Shown: positions 7,327 to 15,791 of the stretch, piece by piece | Numbering within the stretch: the stretch's first letter is position 1 | How the letters are laid out: each line of letters starts with the position of its first letter | Assembly: GCA_900542085.1 (NCBI GenBank) | Contig: UQMK01000011.1 | Coordinates: 1-64,000, forward strand | Direction of reading: 5' to 3' | Length of the DNA stretch: 64,000 bases | Source of the DNA: an uncultured Collinsella sp. | Lineage (GTDB): Bacteria; Actinomycetota; Coriobacteriia; Coriobacteriales; Coriobacteriaceae | The notes under the pieces: model-generated | The model's database searches: none | Seen by the model: only the letters and a program-made list of their open reading frames with translations | Told to the model about the DNA's origin: nothing | Position numbers and translations under genes: made by a program

Positions 7327-8997
7327 CTAGTGGCGGAGCCCCAGCAGGCCGCGTCCGCGATGACGGGCGTCGGCGTGCACCTGAGCGTGCGGACCGGCGG
7401 CCTTGACGGACTCGGGCAGGTGCGAGTACTTCTTCTCGAAGTTCTCCTCGAACATCACGGCCAGGTTGTGCGCGGCCTCGTCGTAGCGAGCGGTGCTCTG
7501 CCAGTACTGGCGCGGCACCAGGATGCCGTCGGGCACGCCATGGCACGTGGTGGGAATGTCGACGTTAAAGATGTCATCGTGCACGAACTCGCTGTCCTCG
7601 ATGGTGCCGTCGAGAGCGCGGGCCACCAGGGCACGCGTGTAGGCAAGCTCGATGCGATGGCCCACGCCATAACCGCCACCGATCCAGCCAGTGTTGACCA
7701 GATAGACGCGGGTGCGACCGTCGGCGATACGCTCGCCGAGCATCTTGGCATAGACCATGGGATCGAGCGGCATAAACGGCTCGCCAAACAGCGAGGAGAA
7801 CGTGGACGTGGGCTCGGTGACGCCGACCTCGGTGCCAGGAATCTTGGCGGTGAAGCCCGTCACAAAGTGATACATGGCGGCGTCGGCCGTCAGGCGCGAG
7901 ATGGGCGGCAGCACGCCAAAGGCATCGCAGGTCAAAAACAGCACGACGCTCGGGGTGGTGCCCATGCCCTTGGTCCACGCGTTGGGGATGTGCTCGACGG
8001 GATAGGCCACGCGCGTGTTGTGCGTGATCGAGACGTCATCGTAGTTGGGCTTGCGATTCTCGTCGAGCACCACGTTTTCGCAGATGGCGCCAAAGCGAAC
8101 GGCGTTGAAGATCTCGGGCTCGTGGAACGCGTCCAGGCCCTCGCACTTGGCATAGCAGCCGCCCTCGATGTTAAAGATGCCCATGTCGGACCAGCCGTGC
8201 TCGTCATCGCCAATCAGCAGGCGCGTGGGGTTGGCCGAAAGCGTGGTCTTGCCCGTACCGGAGAGGCCAAAGAACACCGCGGTCTCGTGCGTGACGGGAT
8301 CCATGCTGGCCGAGCAGTGCATAGGCAGCACGTCGTCCTCGACGGGCAGCAGGTAGTTCATGACGCTGAAGATGGACTTTTTGATCTCGCCGGAGTAACC
8401 GGTGCCGGCAACCAGGATCACGCGCTCCTGGAAGTTGATGACCACGGCGGCGCTGGAGTTGAGGCCCTTGATGGCGGGGTCGCACTGGTAGCCAGGTGCC
8501 GCGAGCACGCAAAAGTCTGGCTCACCGGTGCGCGCAATTTCGCGAGCGAGCGGACGGGCGAGCATTTGCTTAATGAAGAGCGCCTGGCTGGCACGCTCGC
8601 AGGCGACGAGCAGGCGACGCGTGTGGTTGCGGTCGGCACCGGCCATACCGCGCGTGACGAACACGTCGCGCTCGTTGAGATAGTCGACGATACCGGCCTT
8701 GATGGCCTCGTAGCTCTCGGTCGAAAGCGAGCGGTTGACGGCGCCCCAGGCAATCTTGTCGTGGACATCGGGGGTGTCAACGATAAAACGATCGTTGGGA
8801 GAACGACCAGTACGCTCCCCCGTCTCGATCACCAGCGCGCCGTTGGATGCCATGCGGCCTTCTTCGCGGCGGATGGCGTACTCGACAAGCTCCGCAGCGG
8901 GTAGATCGACCAGCAGACGAGGCTGATTCTCGGCGGGATCTTCGACCAGCGTAATGCCAAAGTTGGACAGAACTTCTGCAGGGGTAACACCAGGCAT
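7327..8997 (-). CDS. pckA: Phosphoenolpyruvate carboxykinase (ATP)
   Basis: A 556-residue ATP-dependent PEP carboxykinase, which interconverts oxaloacetate + ATP and PEP + ADP + CO2. In anaerobic gut bacteria the enzyme often runs toward oxaloacetate for succinate formation. The kinase P-loop GLSGTGKTTLS, the RTGRSPNDRF substrate region, the INFQERVILVAGTGYSGEIKKS block, and the metal-binding DDEHGWSD segment are all intact. The ATG at 8997 follows AAAGGAGG. Family palindrome A and a long terminator hairpin follow the gene, so it is monocistronic. The last dozen residues are Arg/His/Gly-rich, slightly unusual for the family. Confidence 0.95.
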   Translation of the reverse strand: MPGVTPAEVLSNFGITLVEDPAENQPRLLVDLPAAELVEYAIRREEGRMASNGALVIETGERTGRSPNDRFIVDTPDVHDKIAWGAVNRSLSTESYEAIKAGIVDYLNERDVFVTRGMAGADRNHTRRLLVACERASQALFIKQMLARPLAREIARTGEPDFCVLAAPGYQCDPAIKGLNSSAAVVINFQERVILVAGTGYSGEIKKSIFSVMNYLLPVEDDVLPMHCSASMDPVTHETAVFFGLSGTGKTTLSANPTRLLIGDDEHGWSDMGIFNIEGGCYAKCEGLDAFHEPEIFNAVRFGAICENVVLDENRKPNYDDVSITHNTRVAYPVEHIPNAWTKGMGTTPSVVLFLTCDAFGVLPPISRLTADAAMYHFVTGFTAKIPGTEVGVTEPTSTFSSLFGEPFMPLDPMVYAKMLGERIADGRTRVYLVNTGWIGGGYGVGHRIELAYTRALVARALDGTIEDSEFVHDDIFNVDIPTTCHGVPDGILVPRQYWQSTARYDEAAHNLAVMFEENFEKKYSHLPESVKAAGPHAQVHADARHRGRGLLGLRH

Positions 8998-9170
8998 GGG
9001 GCCTCCTTTAAAAACGCGACACGTGGACGCGGCGCGCACTTTACTCACGTAAAGCCCGTTGTACCCGATATGCAAAAACGTTTTTGCGGCAACGGCGAAG
9101 CGCCCGCCCAACGGTCAAAAATCGCAGGCAAGCGGCCTAGTCATTGGGGACACTCTTGAACAGGCAACAA

Positions 9171-9220
9171 CCAAGGAGCGTCCCCGGATGCCGGCACATA
9201 AGGAACGTCCTCAAGTGCCG
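9171..9220. repeat. Repeat family D, copy 1
   Basis: A 50-base unit that matches 53904-53953 at 42 of 50 positions, including GTCCCCG, TGCCGGCA and AAGGAACGTCC. It lies in the divergent gap between pckA and the flippase gene (8998-9322), where nothing else of note is seen. Confidence 0.7.
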
Positions 9221-9322
9221 ACTACTGAATGGCGCCGCCGAAATTACTGAACAACCTGTTCAAAAACACGAGCAAACGCCGTCGCGTCTATACTAGAGCG
9301 CAGCAATAGAAAGGACTCCGCC

Positions 9323-10903
9323 TTGAGTATCACGCCCCTCGATAGCATCCGCCGCGCCATCGCCCGCCGCAATGGCGTCGCCGACCCCGCCGTAGCGAGC
9401 AGCGGCACCGCAAAGGCCCAAGGCGGACGCATCGAGAACGGTCTCTTCCCCGCCTCCCACACCGCCGAGGAGCTCGCACGCATCCAGGAGCTGAGCCAGC
9501 GCAACGCCGGCGGCCCCGACAGCGGCCAAGCCACGCGCCGTCGCCGAGAGCGCGATCGCGAGCCCGGCCCCATCCACCGCATGGTCAACGCCTGGTGGAA
9601 CCGCCTACTCGGCGCCGTCTACGGCGGCGGCTTCTCCACGCAGGAAGCCGAATACGAAGAGCACGCCACCCGCCGCGACTATCTCTGGAATACTCTGGGC
9701 ACTGCCGTGTGGGGCTTCGCGTTTCCCCTGCTCACCATCGTGTCCACGCAGCTTGTGGGCGCCGAGGAAGCCGGTAAGTTCTCCATCGCCTTTGTCACCG
9801 GCACGCTCATCATGATCGCGTGCAACTACGGCGTGCGCAATTTCCAAGTCTCGGATATCGACGAGAAGACGTCCTTTGCCTCCTACCAGCTCAATCGCTG
9901 GCTTTGCGGAGCGATCGCGCTGGCCTGCGGCCTTGCATACAGCAGCGCCCGCGGCTATGACGCGCATATGGCGACGATCGGCCTGGGCGTCTACCTGTAT
10001 AAGGCGATCGACGGTGTGGCGGACGTGTACGAAGGCCGCCTGCAGCAGGCCGATAAACTCTACCTGGCCGGCATGAGCCAAACGCTGCGCTCCGTCGGTG
10101 TCATCGTGATCTTTAGCGTGGCGCTGTTCCTTACGCGCAGCATGCCCATCGCGGCCATGGCCATGGGTGTCACCGCCATCGCCTCACTCGTGCTGGTCAC
10201 CGCGCCGCTGGCCCTGCTCGAGACCGAAAAATCGCGTCGCGTGAGCCTACGCGAAGTCGGCCGCCTCTTTGCACAATGCGCCCCGCTCTTTGGCGCGCTC
10301 TTTTTGTTCAACCTTATCGAGAGCATGCCCAAGTTTGTGATGGAAGGCACGCTGGCCTACAAATATCAGCTGTACTTTAATGCCTTGTTCTTTCCGGCGC
10401 AGGCCATTTTGCTGAGCATCGGATTTGTCTATAAACCGCAGCTCCTACGTCTGTCGAGCATTTGGGCGAACCCGCGCAAACGCCGCCGTTTTGACTTGAT
10501 TATTATTGCCGTTATGGCGCTGATCGTGGCCATCACCGGCGTGTGCGCCGCATTTATGGCCGGCCCCGGCATTCCCCTCATGAGCTTTATGTACGGTCTT
10601 AACTTTGAGCGCTACCGCACATTGGCGCTGCTGATGGTCGTCGCCGGCGGTGTAACCGCGGCCATCGACTTTATCTACGCCATCATCACAGTGCTACGCC
10701 ACGCCGGCGACGTTACCAAGATCTATCTGATCTGCTTTGCCGTGAGCGTGGTGCTCCCGGTGATCCTGATCAACCTGCTTGGCCTGATGGGTGCCGTCGT
10801 GAGCTACCTGGCTATCATGGCCCTACTGCTGGTGCTGTTGATTGTCGAATACGCCCACATCCGCCAGCGCATAGAACGAGCCCGCAACCCATACGGCGCC
10901 TAA
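9323..10903 (+). CDS. Multi-pass flippase-like membrane protein (polysaccharide exporter family)
   Basis: A 526-residue protein with about twelve hydrophobic segments from residue 130 onward, laid out like Wzx/MATE-type lipid-linked oligosaccharide flippases. The first 110 residues are hydrophilic and Arg-rich and are probably cytosolic, unlike most Wzx proteins. The repeating pattern of helices, with LWNTLGTAVWGFAFPLLTIV as the first, is characteristic of the polysaccharide biosynthesis superfamily. The start is a TTG at 9323, preceded by AAAGGA. No glycosyltransferase genes adjoin it, so the lipid-linked cargo is unknown. It stands alone between two repeat-filled gaps. Confidence 0.78.
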   Translation: MSITPLDSIRRAIARRNGVADPAVASSGTAKAQGGRIENGLFPASHTAEELARIQELSQRNAGGPDSGQATRRRRERDREPGPIHRMVNAWWNRLLGAVYGGGFSTQEAEYEEHATRRDYLWNTLGTAVWGFAFPLLTIVSTQLVGAEEAGKFSIAFVTGTLIMIACNYGVRNFQVSDIDEKTSFASYQLNRWLCGAIALACGLAYSSARGYDAHMATIGLGVYLYKAIDGVADVYEGRLQQADKLYLAGMSQTLRSVGVIVIFSVALFLTRSMPIAAMAMGVTAIASLVLVTAPLALLETEKSRRVSLREVGRLFAQCAPLFGALFLFNLIESMPKFVMEGTLAYKYQLYFNALFFPAQAILLSIGFVYKPQLLRLSSIWANPRKRRRFDLIIIAVMALIVAITGVCAAFMAGPGIPLMSFMYGLNFERYRTLALLMVVAGGVTAAIDFIYAIITVLRHAGDVTKIYLICFAVSVVLPVILINLLGLMGAVVSYLAIMALLLVLLIVEYAHIRQRIERARNPYGA

Positions 10904-10984
10904 TTAACTGTCCCCGGTCACCGGAATTTGCGATGGAATCACCTCGGCTGGGGTCTCGTTGCGGACAATATGCATCACGCAAGA

Positions 10985-11107
10985 CTAAGTGAGTAGACTT
11001 TTACCGAATCCCCGACCACACCGACAAAGCACAAGTCTGTGACCTGCGGTTTTATTGAGGCAAATATGTTGGGTGCTCGGCATTTCCAAAAAAGTCTACT
11101 CACTTAG
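10985..11107. repeat. Inverted repeat with 18-bp arms
   Basis: CTAAGTGAGTAGACTTTT at 10985-11002 is perfectly complementary to 11090-11107, enclosing 87 bases. It lies in the 316-base gap between the flippase and phosphatase genes, which converge here, so it may terminate both. The interior shows no coding frame. Confidence 0.8.
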
Positions 11108-11120
11108 CCGGCGGGCAGCC

Positions 11121-11206
11121 AAATGATCATTTAATCCCCGTCCTAGAAAAATCATTTGATGGGCAGAAGGACAAAAGTAGTCAAAAAGTCCGTCCCAAAT
11201 TAGCTA
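11121..11206. repeat. Degenerate family C palindrome and family E motif
   Basis: AAATGATC (11121) and ATCATTT (11151) bracket a CCCCGTCC core like that of the long palindrome at 4680. A few bases on, GTCCGTCCCAAATTAGC at about 11189-11205 matches the family E motif of the window ends. Confidence 0.5.
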
Positions 11207-11219
11207 CCCTTTACACGGA

Positions 11220-12059
11220 TTACTCACCGGGAAGAATGTTCGCGTAGAACTCCGCCCCGTCATCCAGACGCAGGATGCCTACGCGGCCGAACTCGGAACC
11301 GGTAGCCGCCGCACAGTCGATATCGATACGATCGGGCACGCCGGCGGTGTCCTCGCCGCCCAGGCGCACCATCTGCCCGCGGCCCGACTCCTCATCGAGC
11401 CCCGCCAGGCCGCCAACCTCGCAATAGCGCCCCAGCGAAACCGTGGGCGTGTGACCGCTCACCACGACCGGACCCTTGCCCTCGGCAGAAAGCAGCCCCG
11501 TCGGGGCATCCCAATAGCCATGGCGAATCCAGAGCAAGTCATCGGACGACTGCACGGCGAGCATTTGCTGCAGCAGCTCGCTATCGGCATCGACCGCTCC
11601 CCTGCCGTCGCCGCAATCGACACCATGCTCAAGCAAAAACGCGCGCGCCGCCTCGGTCTGAATGCCGGCGTGCACCAGCAGGTACGGCCGCTCGGCAGTC
11701 TCGACCACCGCATAGAGCGGCAGGGCGGCAGCCCAGCGCACCAGTTCCTCGTATGCCTCAAATTCCATATCGTTGAGCTGTTGGCGCGTGGTCCATCCGC
11801 CGTTGATATCCCAGGTCTCGGCATCGAGCGGGTCCTGGCCAATGATCGCATCGAGCATAATCTGCTCGTGGTTGCCCTTAAGCACGCGAGCGTTGGGCAG
11901 CGACCGCACCAAGTTGATGACACCGACCGGATCGGGACCGCGGTCGATCATGTCGCCCAGCACATACAGCGTGTCGTCGGACGTCAGTGAGATCTTGGAA
12001 AGGGCCTCGTCCAGCGCGCGCACGTGCCCGTGAGCATCAGATGTCACATAGATCGCCAT
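11220..12059 (-). CDS. ApaH/PrpA-like metallophosphoesterase
   Basis: A 279-residue calcineurin-type phosphoesterase. The di-metal site motifs are in order: SDAHGH (D8, H10), GDMIDRG (35-41), GNHE (62-65), then LLVHAG and SGHTP. This set fits Ser/Thr protein phosphatases of the PrpA type and symmetrical diadenosine tetraphosphatases; sequence alone does not separate the two. It would act in the cytosol. The gene ends in a repeat-filled gap and converges on the flippase gene. The start ATG at 12059 is the only good one. Confidence 0.86.
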   Translation of the reverse strand: MAIYVTSDAHGHVRALDEALSKISLTSDDTLYVLGDMIDRGPDPVGVINLVRSLPNARVLKGNHEQIMLDAIIGQDPLDAETWDINGGWTTRQQLNDMEFEAYEELVRWAAALPLYAVVETAERPYLLVHAGIQTEAARAFLLEHGVDCGDGRGAVDADSELLQQMLAVQSSDDLLWIRHGYWDAPTGLLSAEGKGPVVVSGHTPTVSLGRYCEVGGLAGLDEESGRGQMVRLGGEDTAGVPDRIDIDCAAATGSEFGRVGILRLDDGAEFYANILPGE

Positions 12060-12379
12060 GGAACGCCTTTCCCTGCATTACGGCCGAAGCCCGATGCCGC
12101 GACTAAAACTTCAAGTTGAACTTAAACGTTACCCATTGTACTCCGTTGCAATAAAGCTGGAAAGTGCCACCGCTGCCAACGGTCACAAGCGGCCGCCCGC
12201 ACGCCCCGAAAACACCGTGCCACCAGCACCAACGCCCCAACCAGCACCGCCCCCGCCCCCGCCTCGTGTCGATAATGCGAACGCCCGCGGCTCGGCCCCA
12301 TAAACCCACCATCTTTGGGTACAAATAACCGCAGACAACTGACCGTGCCACGCCAACCACCCAGGAGCGGACACTATCC
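12060..12379. other. Intergenic region with a small dyad
   Basis: This divergent gap holds the 11-bp palindrome AAGTTGAACTT at 12113-12123, which resembles the short dyads of MerR-type promoters. A proline-rich open frame (12058-12303) looks spurious because of its composition and lack of a ribosome site. Promoters for the phosphatase and antiporter genes must lie here but none is convincing. Confidence 0.35.
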
Positions 12380-13981
12380 ATGAACCAGATACTTCTCTTT
12401 ATCGGCCTCGTCATCATTTTGTGCCTGACCATCAAACCCGTCGGCAAAAAGCTCCCCTTCCCCACCCTGCTCATCTTTATCGCGCTCGGCATGCTGCTGG
12501 GCGTTAACGGGCCGGCGCACATCGACTTTAGCGACTACGCGCTTACCGAAACCGTCTGCAGTACGGCGCTGCTGTTCATCATGTTCTACGGCGGCTTTAA
12601 CACCAACATCGACCGCGCCAAGCCTGTCGCCGCGCCCGCGGTACTGCTGAGCACGCTCGGCGTTATCGCCACCGCCGGCATCACGGGCGCCTTTGCGCAC
12701 TTCGCACTGGGCTTCGACTGGATCGGCGGCCTGCTGCTGGGCTCGGTCGTGGCGTCGACCGATGCGGCGAGCGTCTTTAGCGTGCTGCGCGAGCACAACC
12801 TATCGCTGAGGGGCGGCACCGACTCGCTGCTCGAGGTCGAATCGGGCTCCAACGACCCCGTCGCCTACATGCTCACCGCGGTGCTCGCGACCCTTGCGGC
12901 GGGCGGCAATATCGACATTCCCGTGCTGCTGGCCAAGCAGATCATCCTGGGCGTGGGGTTGGGCCTTGCCATCGGCTGGTCATCCAGCCGTCTGATTGAG
13001 CGCGCACACGCAACGGCCGAGGGCGCGCAGACTATCTTTTTGTTCGCCGTGGCGATCGTTGCCTACGCGCTGCCGAGCTACCTGGGCGGCAACGGCTTTT
13101 TGGCTGTATACCTGGCTGGCATTGTGCTGGGCGCGAGCGACATCACCGGCAAGGTCGAGATGGCGCACTTCTTCGATACCCTTACCGAGATGGCCGAGAT
13201 GACCATCTTCTTTTTGCTCGGCCTGCTCGTCACGCCCGCACGCCTGCCGCAAATGCTGCTACCGGGCCTGGCGCTCATGGCGTTTATGCTCTTCGTGAGC
13301 CGCCCCATCGCCGTCGGCCTGCTGTTAGCGCCCTTTAAGACGAACCCTCGCCAGATCGCGCTCGTAAGCTGGGCGGGCCTGCGCGGAGCAGCATCGGTCG
13401 TGTTTAGCCTCTTTGCCGTGGTGGTCGGTGTTCCCGGTGGGCACGATCTGTTTGACCTGGTGTTTGTGATTGCCGTGTCGAGCATTGTGGTGCAGGGATC
13501 GCTGCTGCCGGCGGTGGCGAAAAAGCTCGACATGATCGATGCGGAAGGCGATGTGCGCCGTACGTTTAATGATTACCGCGACGAGGACGGCATGTCGTTC
13601 GTCAAGCTCAAGGTGGGCGCGGGTCATCCGTTTGCCGGACGCTCGCTCGCCGATATTGGCAGCGCGACGGACATGCTCGTGGTCCTGGTGCTGCGCGATG
13701 GCGCGCACCCGGTACTGCCAAACGGCGATACCGTCATCGAGGAAGGCGACCTGTTGGTTATGGCCGCGCCAACGTTTGAAGAACGTGCCGAGGTAACGCT
13801 GCGCGAAGTCACCGTGACGCCCCACGGTCGCCTGGCAGGACTGCGCCTGCGCGACGTGCCACAAGGCAAGCACCCCTTTATCGTGGTAATGCTCAAACGC
13901 GACGGCCAAACCATCATCCCCGACGGCAATACCCTCATATACGCCGGCGACGAAGCCGTCATTGCCACGCTAGCGTCGTAG
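12380..13981 (+). CDS. Potassium/proton antiporter (CPA1/NhaP2-like) with RCK-C domains
   Basis: A 533-residue cation:proton antiporter. Residues 1-375 form about twelve membrane helices of the CPA1 fold, including ASTDAASVFS, the ESGSNDPVAY motif with the paired Asn-Asp typical of electroneutral exchangers, and SWAGLRGAASVVFS. Two consecutive RCK-C-type soluble domains follow at about 395-455 and 465-530 (KVGAGHPFAGRSL and TVTPHGRLAGLRL starts), which in CvrA/NhaP2 proteins bind regulatory ligands. The ATG at 12380 has AGGAGCGG upstream. It would expel K+ or Na+ in exchange for protons. It is followed by the family B palindrome, so it is monocistronic. Confidence 0.9.
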   Translation: MNQILLFIGLVIILCLTIKPVGKKLPFPTLLIFIALGMLLGVNGPAHIDFSDYALTETVCSTALLFIMFYGGFNTNIDRAKPVAAPAVLLSTLGVIATAGITGAFAHFALGFDWIGGLLLGSVVASTDAASVFSVLREHNLSLRGGTDSLLEVESGSNDPVAYMLTAVLATLAAGGNIDIPVLLAKQIILGVGLGLAIGWSSSRLIERAHATAEGAQTIFLFAVAIVAYALPSYLGGNGFLAVYLAGIVLGASDITGKVEMAHFFDTLTEMAEMTIFFLLGLLVTPARLPQMLLPGLALMAFMLFVSRPIAVGLLLAPFKTNPRQIALVSWAGLRGAASVVFSLFAVVVGVPGGHDLFDLVFVIAVSSIVVQGSLLPAVAKKLDMIDAEGDVRRTFNDYRDEDGMSFVKLKVGAGHPFAGRSLADIGSATDMLVVLVLRDGAHPVLPNGDTVIEEGDLLVMAAPTFEERAEVTLREVTVTPHGRLAGLRLRDVPQGKHPFIVVMLKRDGQTIIPDGNTLIYAGDEAVIATLAS

Positions 13982-13993
13982 CCATCCCCACCC

Positions 13994-14066
13994 ATAAGTT
14001 GCGGTGAAATAGGGACTGAATAGGCCTTCTAGCAGCCTAAACAGTCCCTATTTCACCGCAACTTAT
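13994..14066. repeat. Palindrome family B, copy 1
   Basis: Perfect 25-bp arms, 13994-14018 and 14042-14066, built on AAGTTGCGGTGAAATAGG. An outer CATCCCC/GGGATG pairing extends the structure. It lies between convergent genes and probably terminates both. Relatives are at 60626 and 63902. Confidence 0.85.
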
Positions 14067-14096
14067 TGAAGGGATGGGGTTGAAGTTCAATCGCGG

Positions 14097-14324
14097 CTAC
14101 CAGTCTTCGTCCGCGCCGTAGCCGTCGTCATCGTCATCGTCGTCGACGGCAAAGTCTCGGAGGTCGAGGCCTTCGCGTTCGGCTCGGGCTAGGAGCTCTT
14201 GGGGCGACTCGTCCTCGATATCCATCACGTCGAGCATGGCGGCCGGAAAGCTCACGCCCGCCGCAGACCCCACGCGGTCGAGCAGGCTCTCGCGCAGCTG
14301 ATCTACGTCAACTTCGATCTTCAT
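14097..14324 (-). CDS. Small acidic protein, last gene of the BREX island
   Basis: A 75-residue protein of unknown function. The first part is amphipathic (DVDQLRESLLDRVGSAAG), the middle has a DIEDESPQELLARAEREG helix, and the tail is strongly acidic, with seven consecutive Asp residues at about 61-67. The start is well supported by AGGAGG upstream of the ATG at 14324. It begins 28 bases after the stop of the preceding unknown gene and shares its strand with BREX, so it is probably part of the same transcript. Acidic tails of this kind occur in DNA mimics and in chaperone-like partners, but that is only a possibility. I do not recognise the family. Confidence 0.7.
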   Translation of the reverse strand: MKIEVDVDQLRESLLDRVGSAAGVSFPAAMLDVMDIEDESPQELLARAEREGLDLRDFAVDDDDDDDGYGADEDW

Positions 14325-14352
14325 GGTGAAACCTCCTACCAGGCCAGGACCC

Positions 14353-15717
14353 CTACTCAGCAGCGCCAAGCTCATCCACGGCAACAACAAAAGCCGCCGC
14401 CTGCTTGTCGTCCATCTGCGCAGCCAAACGCCCCACGGGCTCATCGTAGGCGAACTGCACCTTATCGATAAAGCAATCCCAAGCACGCTCATCCACACGC
14501 ACGGCGGTCTCGCAATACTGGCTGAGCTTTTTGAGTCCATACCAAAACGCATTCACATGGCGCGCAGGATCCTCATCCAGCACACCATCGTAGCGACGCC
14601 CGTTAAACTCGCGCATGCGCGCCACGGCAACCTTGAGCGAATCGCCGCCCTCGGCCGAAGCCTCATCCACAAGCTCGGGAATCGGAACCTCACGCCGAAC
14701 AGTATGCCTGGTTGCACCATCGTACTCGCCCACCAGCACGTCTTCGTCAAGCCGAGAATCGTAGTCGAAATAGCTCGAGCCCGTGCAAATCCCATGCGGC
14801 GAGCCCGTGCCAAACGCGCAGAACAACCCGCCGTCGGCAACAACACGACGGTAGGTCTCAAACGACTTCTTAACCTGAGCGAGCAACTCGGAAAGCTCCC
14901 CGGCATCGCACGCCGTCTCGATCGCAACGCACGCAGGCTCGGGCAACGATACCGGCTCCACCATGCTCCCCGCAACGCGGGCGGCGCGCTCGGCCCGATA
15001 CGCCTGCGCCGCCAAGCGCGCTCGCTGCGCAGCGCCGCGCACGTTGGTAAGTTCACGCTCCAACGCCACGTCATCAGCTACATCGCCAGCCAAATCGCCC
15101 GTAAACCCGTCAGCGCGCTGCGGGCCTGTCGCACTCAGCTCAGACTCAAACGCCGCTGTGATCATACCCGCAAGGTCCGTCGCGTCGGCGGCGCAGCGCA
15201 TCTGCTCCAGCTGCGTACACAGCAGGTCGGCATCCAAAGGCACGGCATCCACAACGCGCACGTCACTCAGACGCGCCACGCCCTGCAGCACCATAGCCCC
15301 CGCAGCATCGTACGCCGCACGAACCCTGTCCGCCGTATTGGCGCGCAGCTTTACCTCGATAAACGCAAGCGTCTGCTCCAAACGGGCCAGCAGCTCGGCC
15401 TTGTCCTCCATACGCAAAAAGGCAGCATAGCGACGCTCCATTCGCAGCGGACCAACAATGCCTGCCTGCTTGCGAGCGTGTGCAAGCGCAGCGCCCTCAA
15501 CACGACGGATATACCCGTCAACAGCCCGCACGGCAGACTCGCGTGCAGCGTGCTCGGCGGTCTCGATGCCCCTAAGCACGCCCAGCAGCTCGCGGGAGCT
15601 CACCTTTCGAACCAACTCCCCGCGATCGTACTGCTCAAGCGCCACCTGGCGCTTGGCTACCGATCCAAAGCCAAACAGCTCGTCGAGCAACTCGCCAACA
15701 GAACGCTCGCCCGCCAT
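14353..15717 (-). CDS. Unrecognised BREX-linked protein
   Basis: A 454-residue protein I cannot assign to a family. Residues 1-250 are Ala/Arg/Glu-rich and predicted largely helical, with coiled-coil-like stretches. A compact region around residues 290-390 (FCAFGTGSPHGICTGSS, DYDSRLDEDVLVGEY, PARHVNAFWYGLKKL) looks like a folded domain with glycine-rich turns. No P-loop, nuclease or membrane segment is visible. The ATG at 15717 has GGGAGG upstream. It follows brxL by 74 bases on the same strand and precedes the small acidic gene, so an accessory BREX role is likely by position only. Confidence 0.6.
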   Translation of the reverse strand: MAGERSVGELLDELFGFGSVAKRQVALEQYDRGELVRKVSSRELLGVLRGIETAEHAARESAVRAVDGYIRRVEGAALAHARKQAGIVGPLRMERRYAAFLRMEDKAELLARLEQTLAFIEVKLRANTADRVRAAYDAAGAMVLQGVARLSDVRVVDAVPLDADLLCTQLEQMRCAADATDLAGMITAAFESELSATGPQRADGFTGDLAGDVADDVALERELTNVRGAAQRARLAAQAYRAERAARVAGSMVEPVSLPEPACVAIETACDAGELSELLAQVKKSFETYRRVVADGGLFCAFGTGSPHGICTGSSYFDYDSRLDEDVLVGEYDGATRHTVRREVPIPELVDEASAEGGDSLKVAVARMREFNGRRYDGVLDEDPARHVNAFWYGLKKLSQYCETAVRVDERAWDCFIDKVQFAYDEPVGRLAAQMDDKQAAAFVVAVDELGAAE

Positions 15718-15791
15718 GGCAAGGCCTCCCTACCCGAACACGCCAACACGCCCGCGGGCCCACGCGCACGCAAACCCGCTCGCCCGCACTC

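Noticed and set aside
7102..8904. 600-codon plus-strand open frame across pckA
   Set aside because: It is antisense to a fully conserved PEP carboxykinase and shows no family resemblance.
12058..12303. Proline-rich 81-residue open frame
   Set aside because: Lacks a ribosome site, low complexity, and lies in a gap that must contain two promoters.
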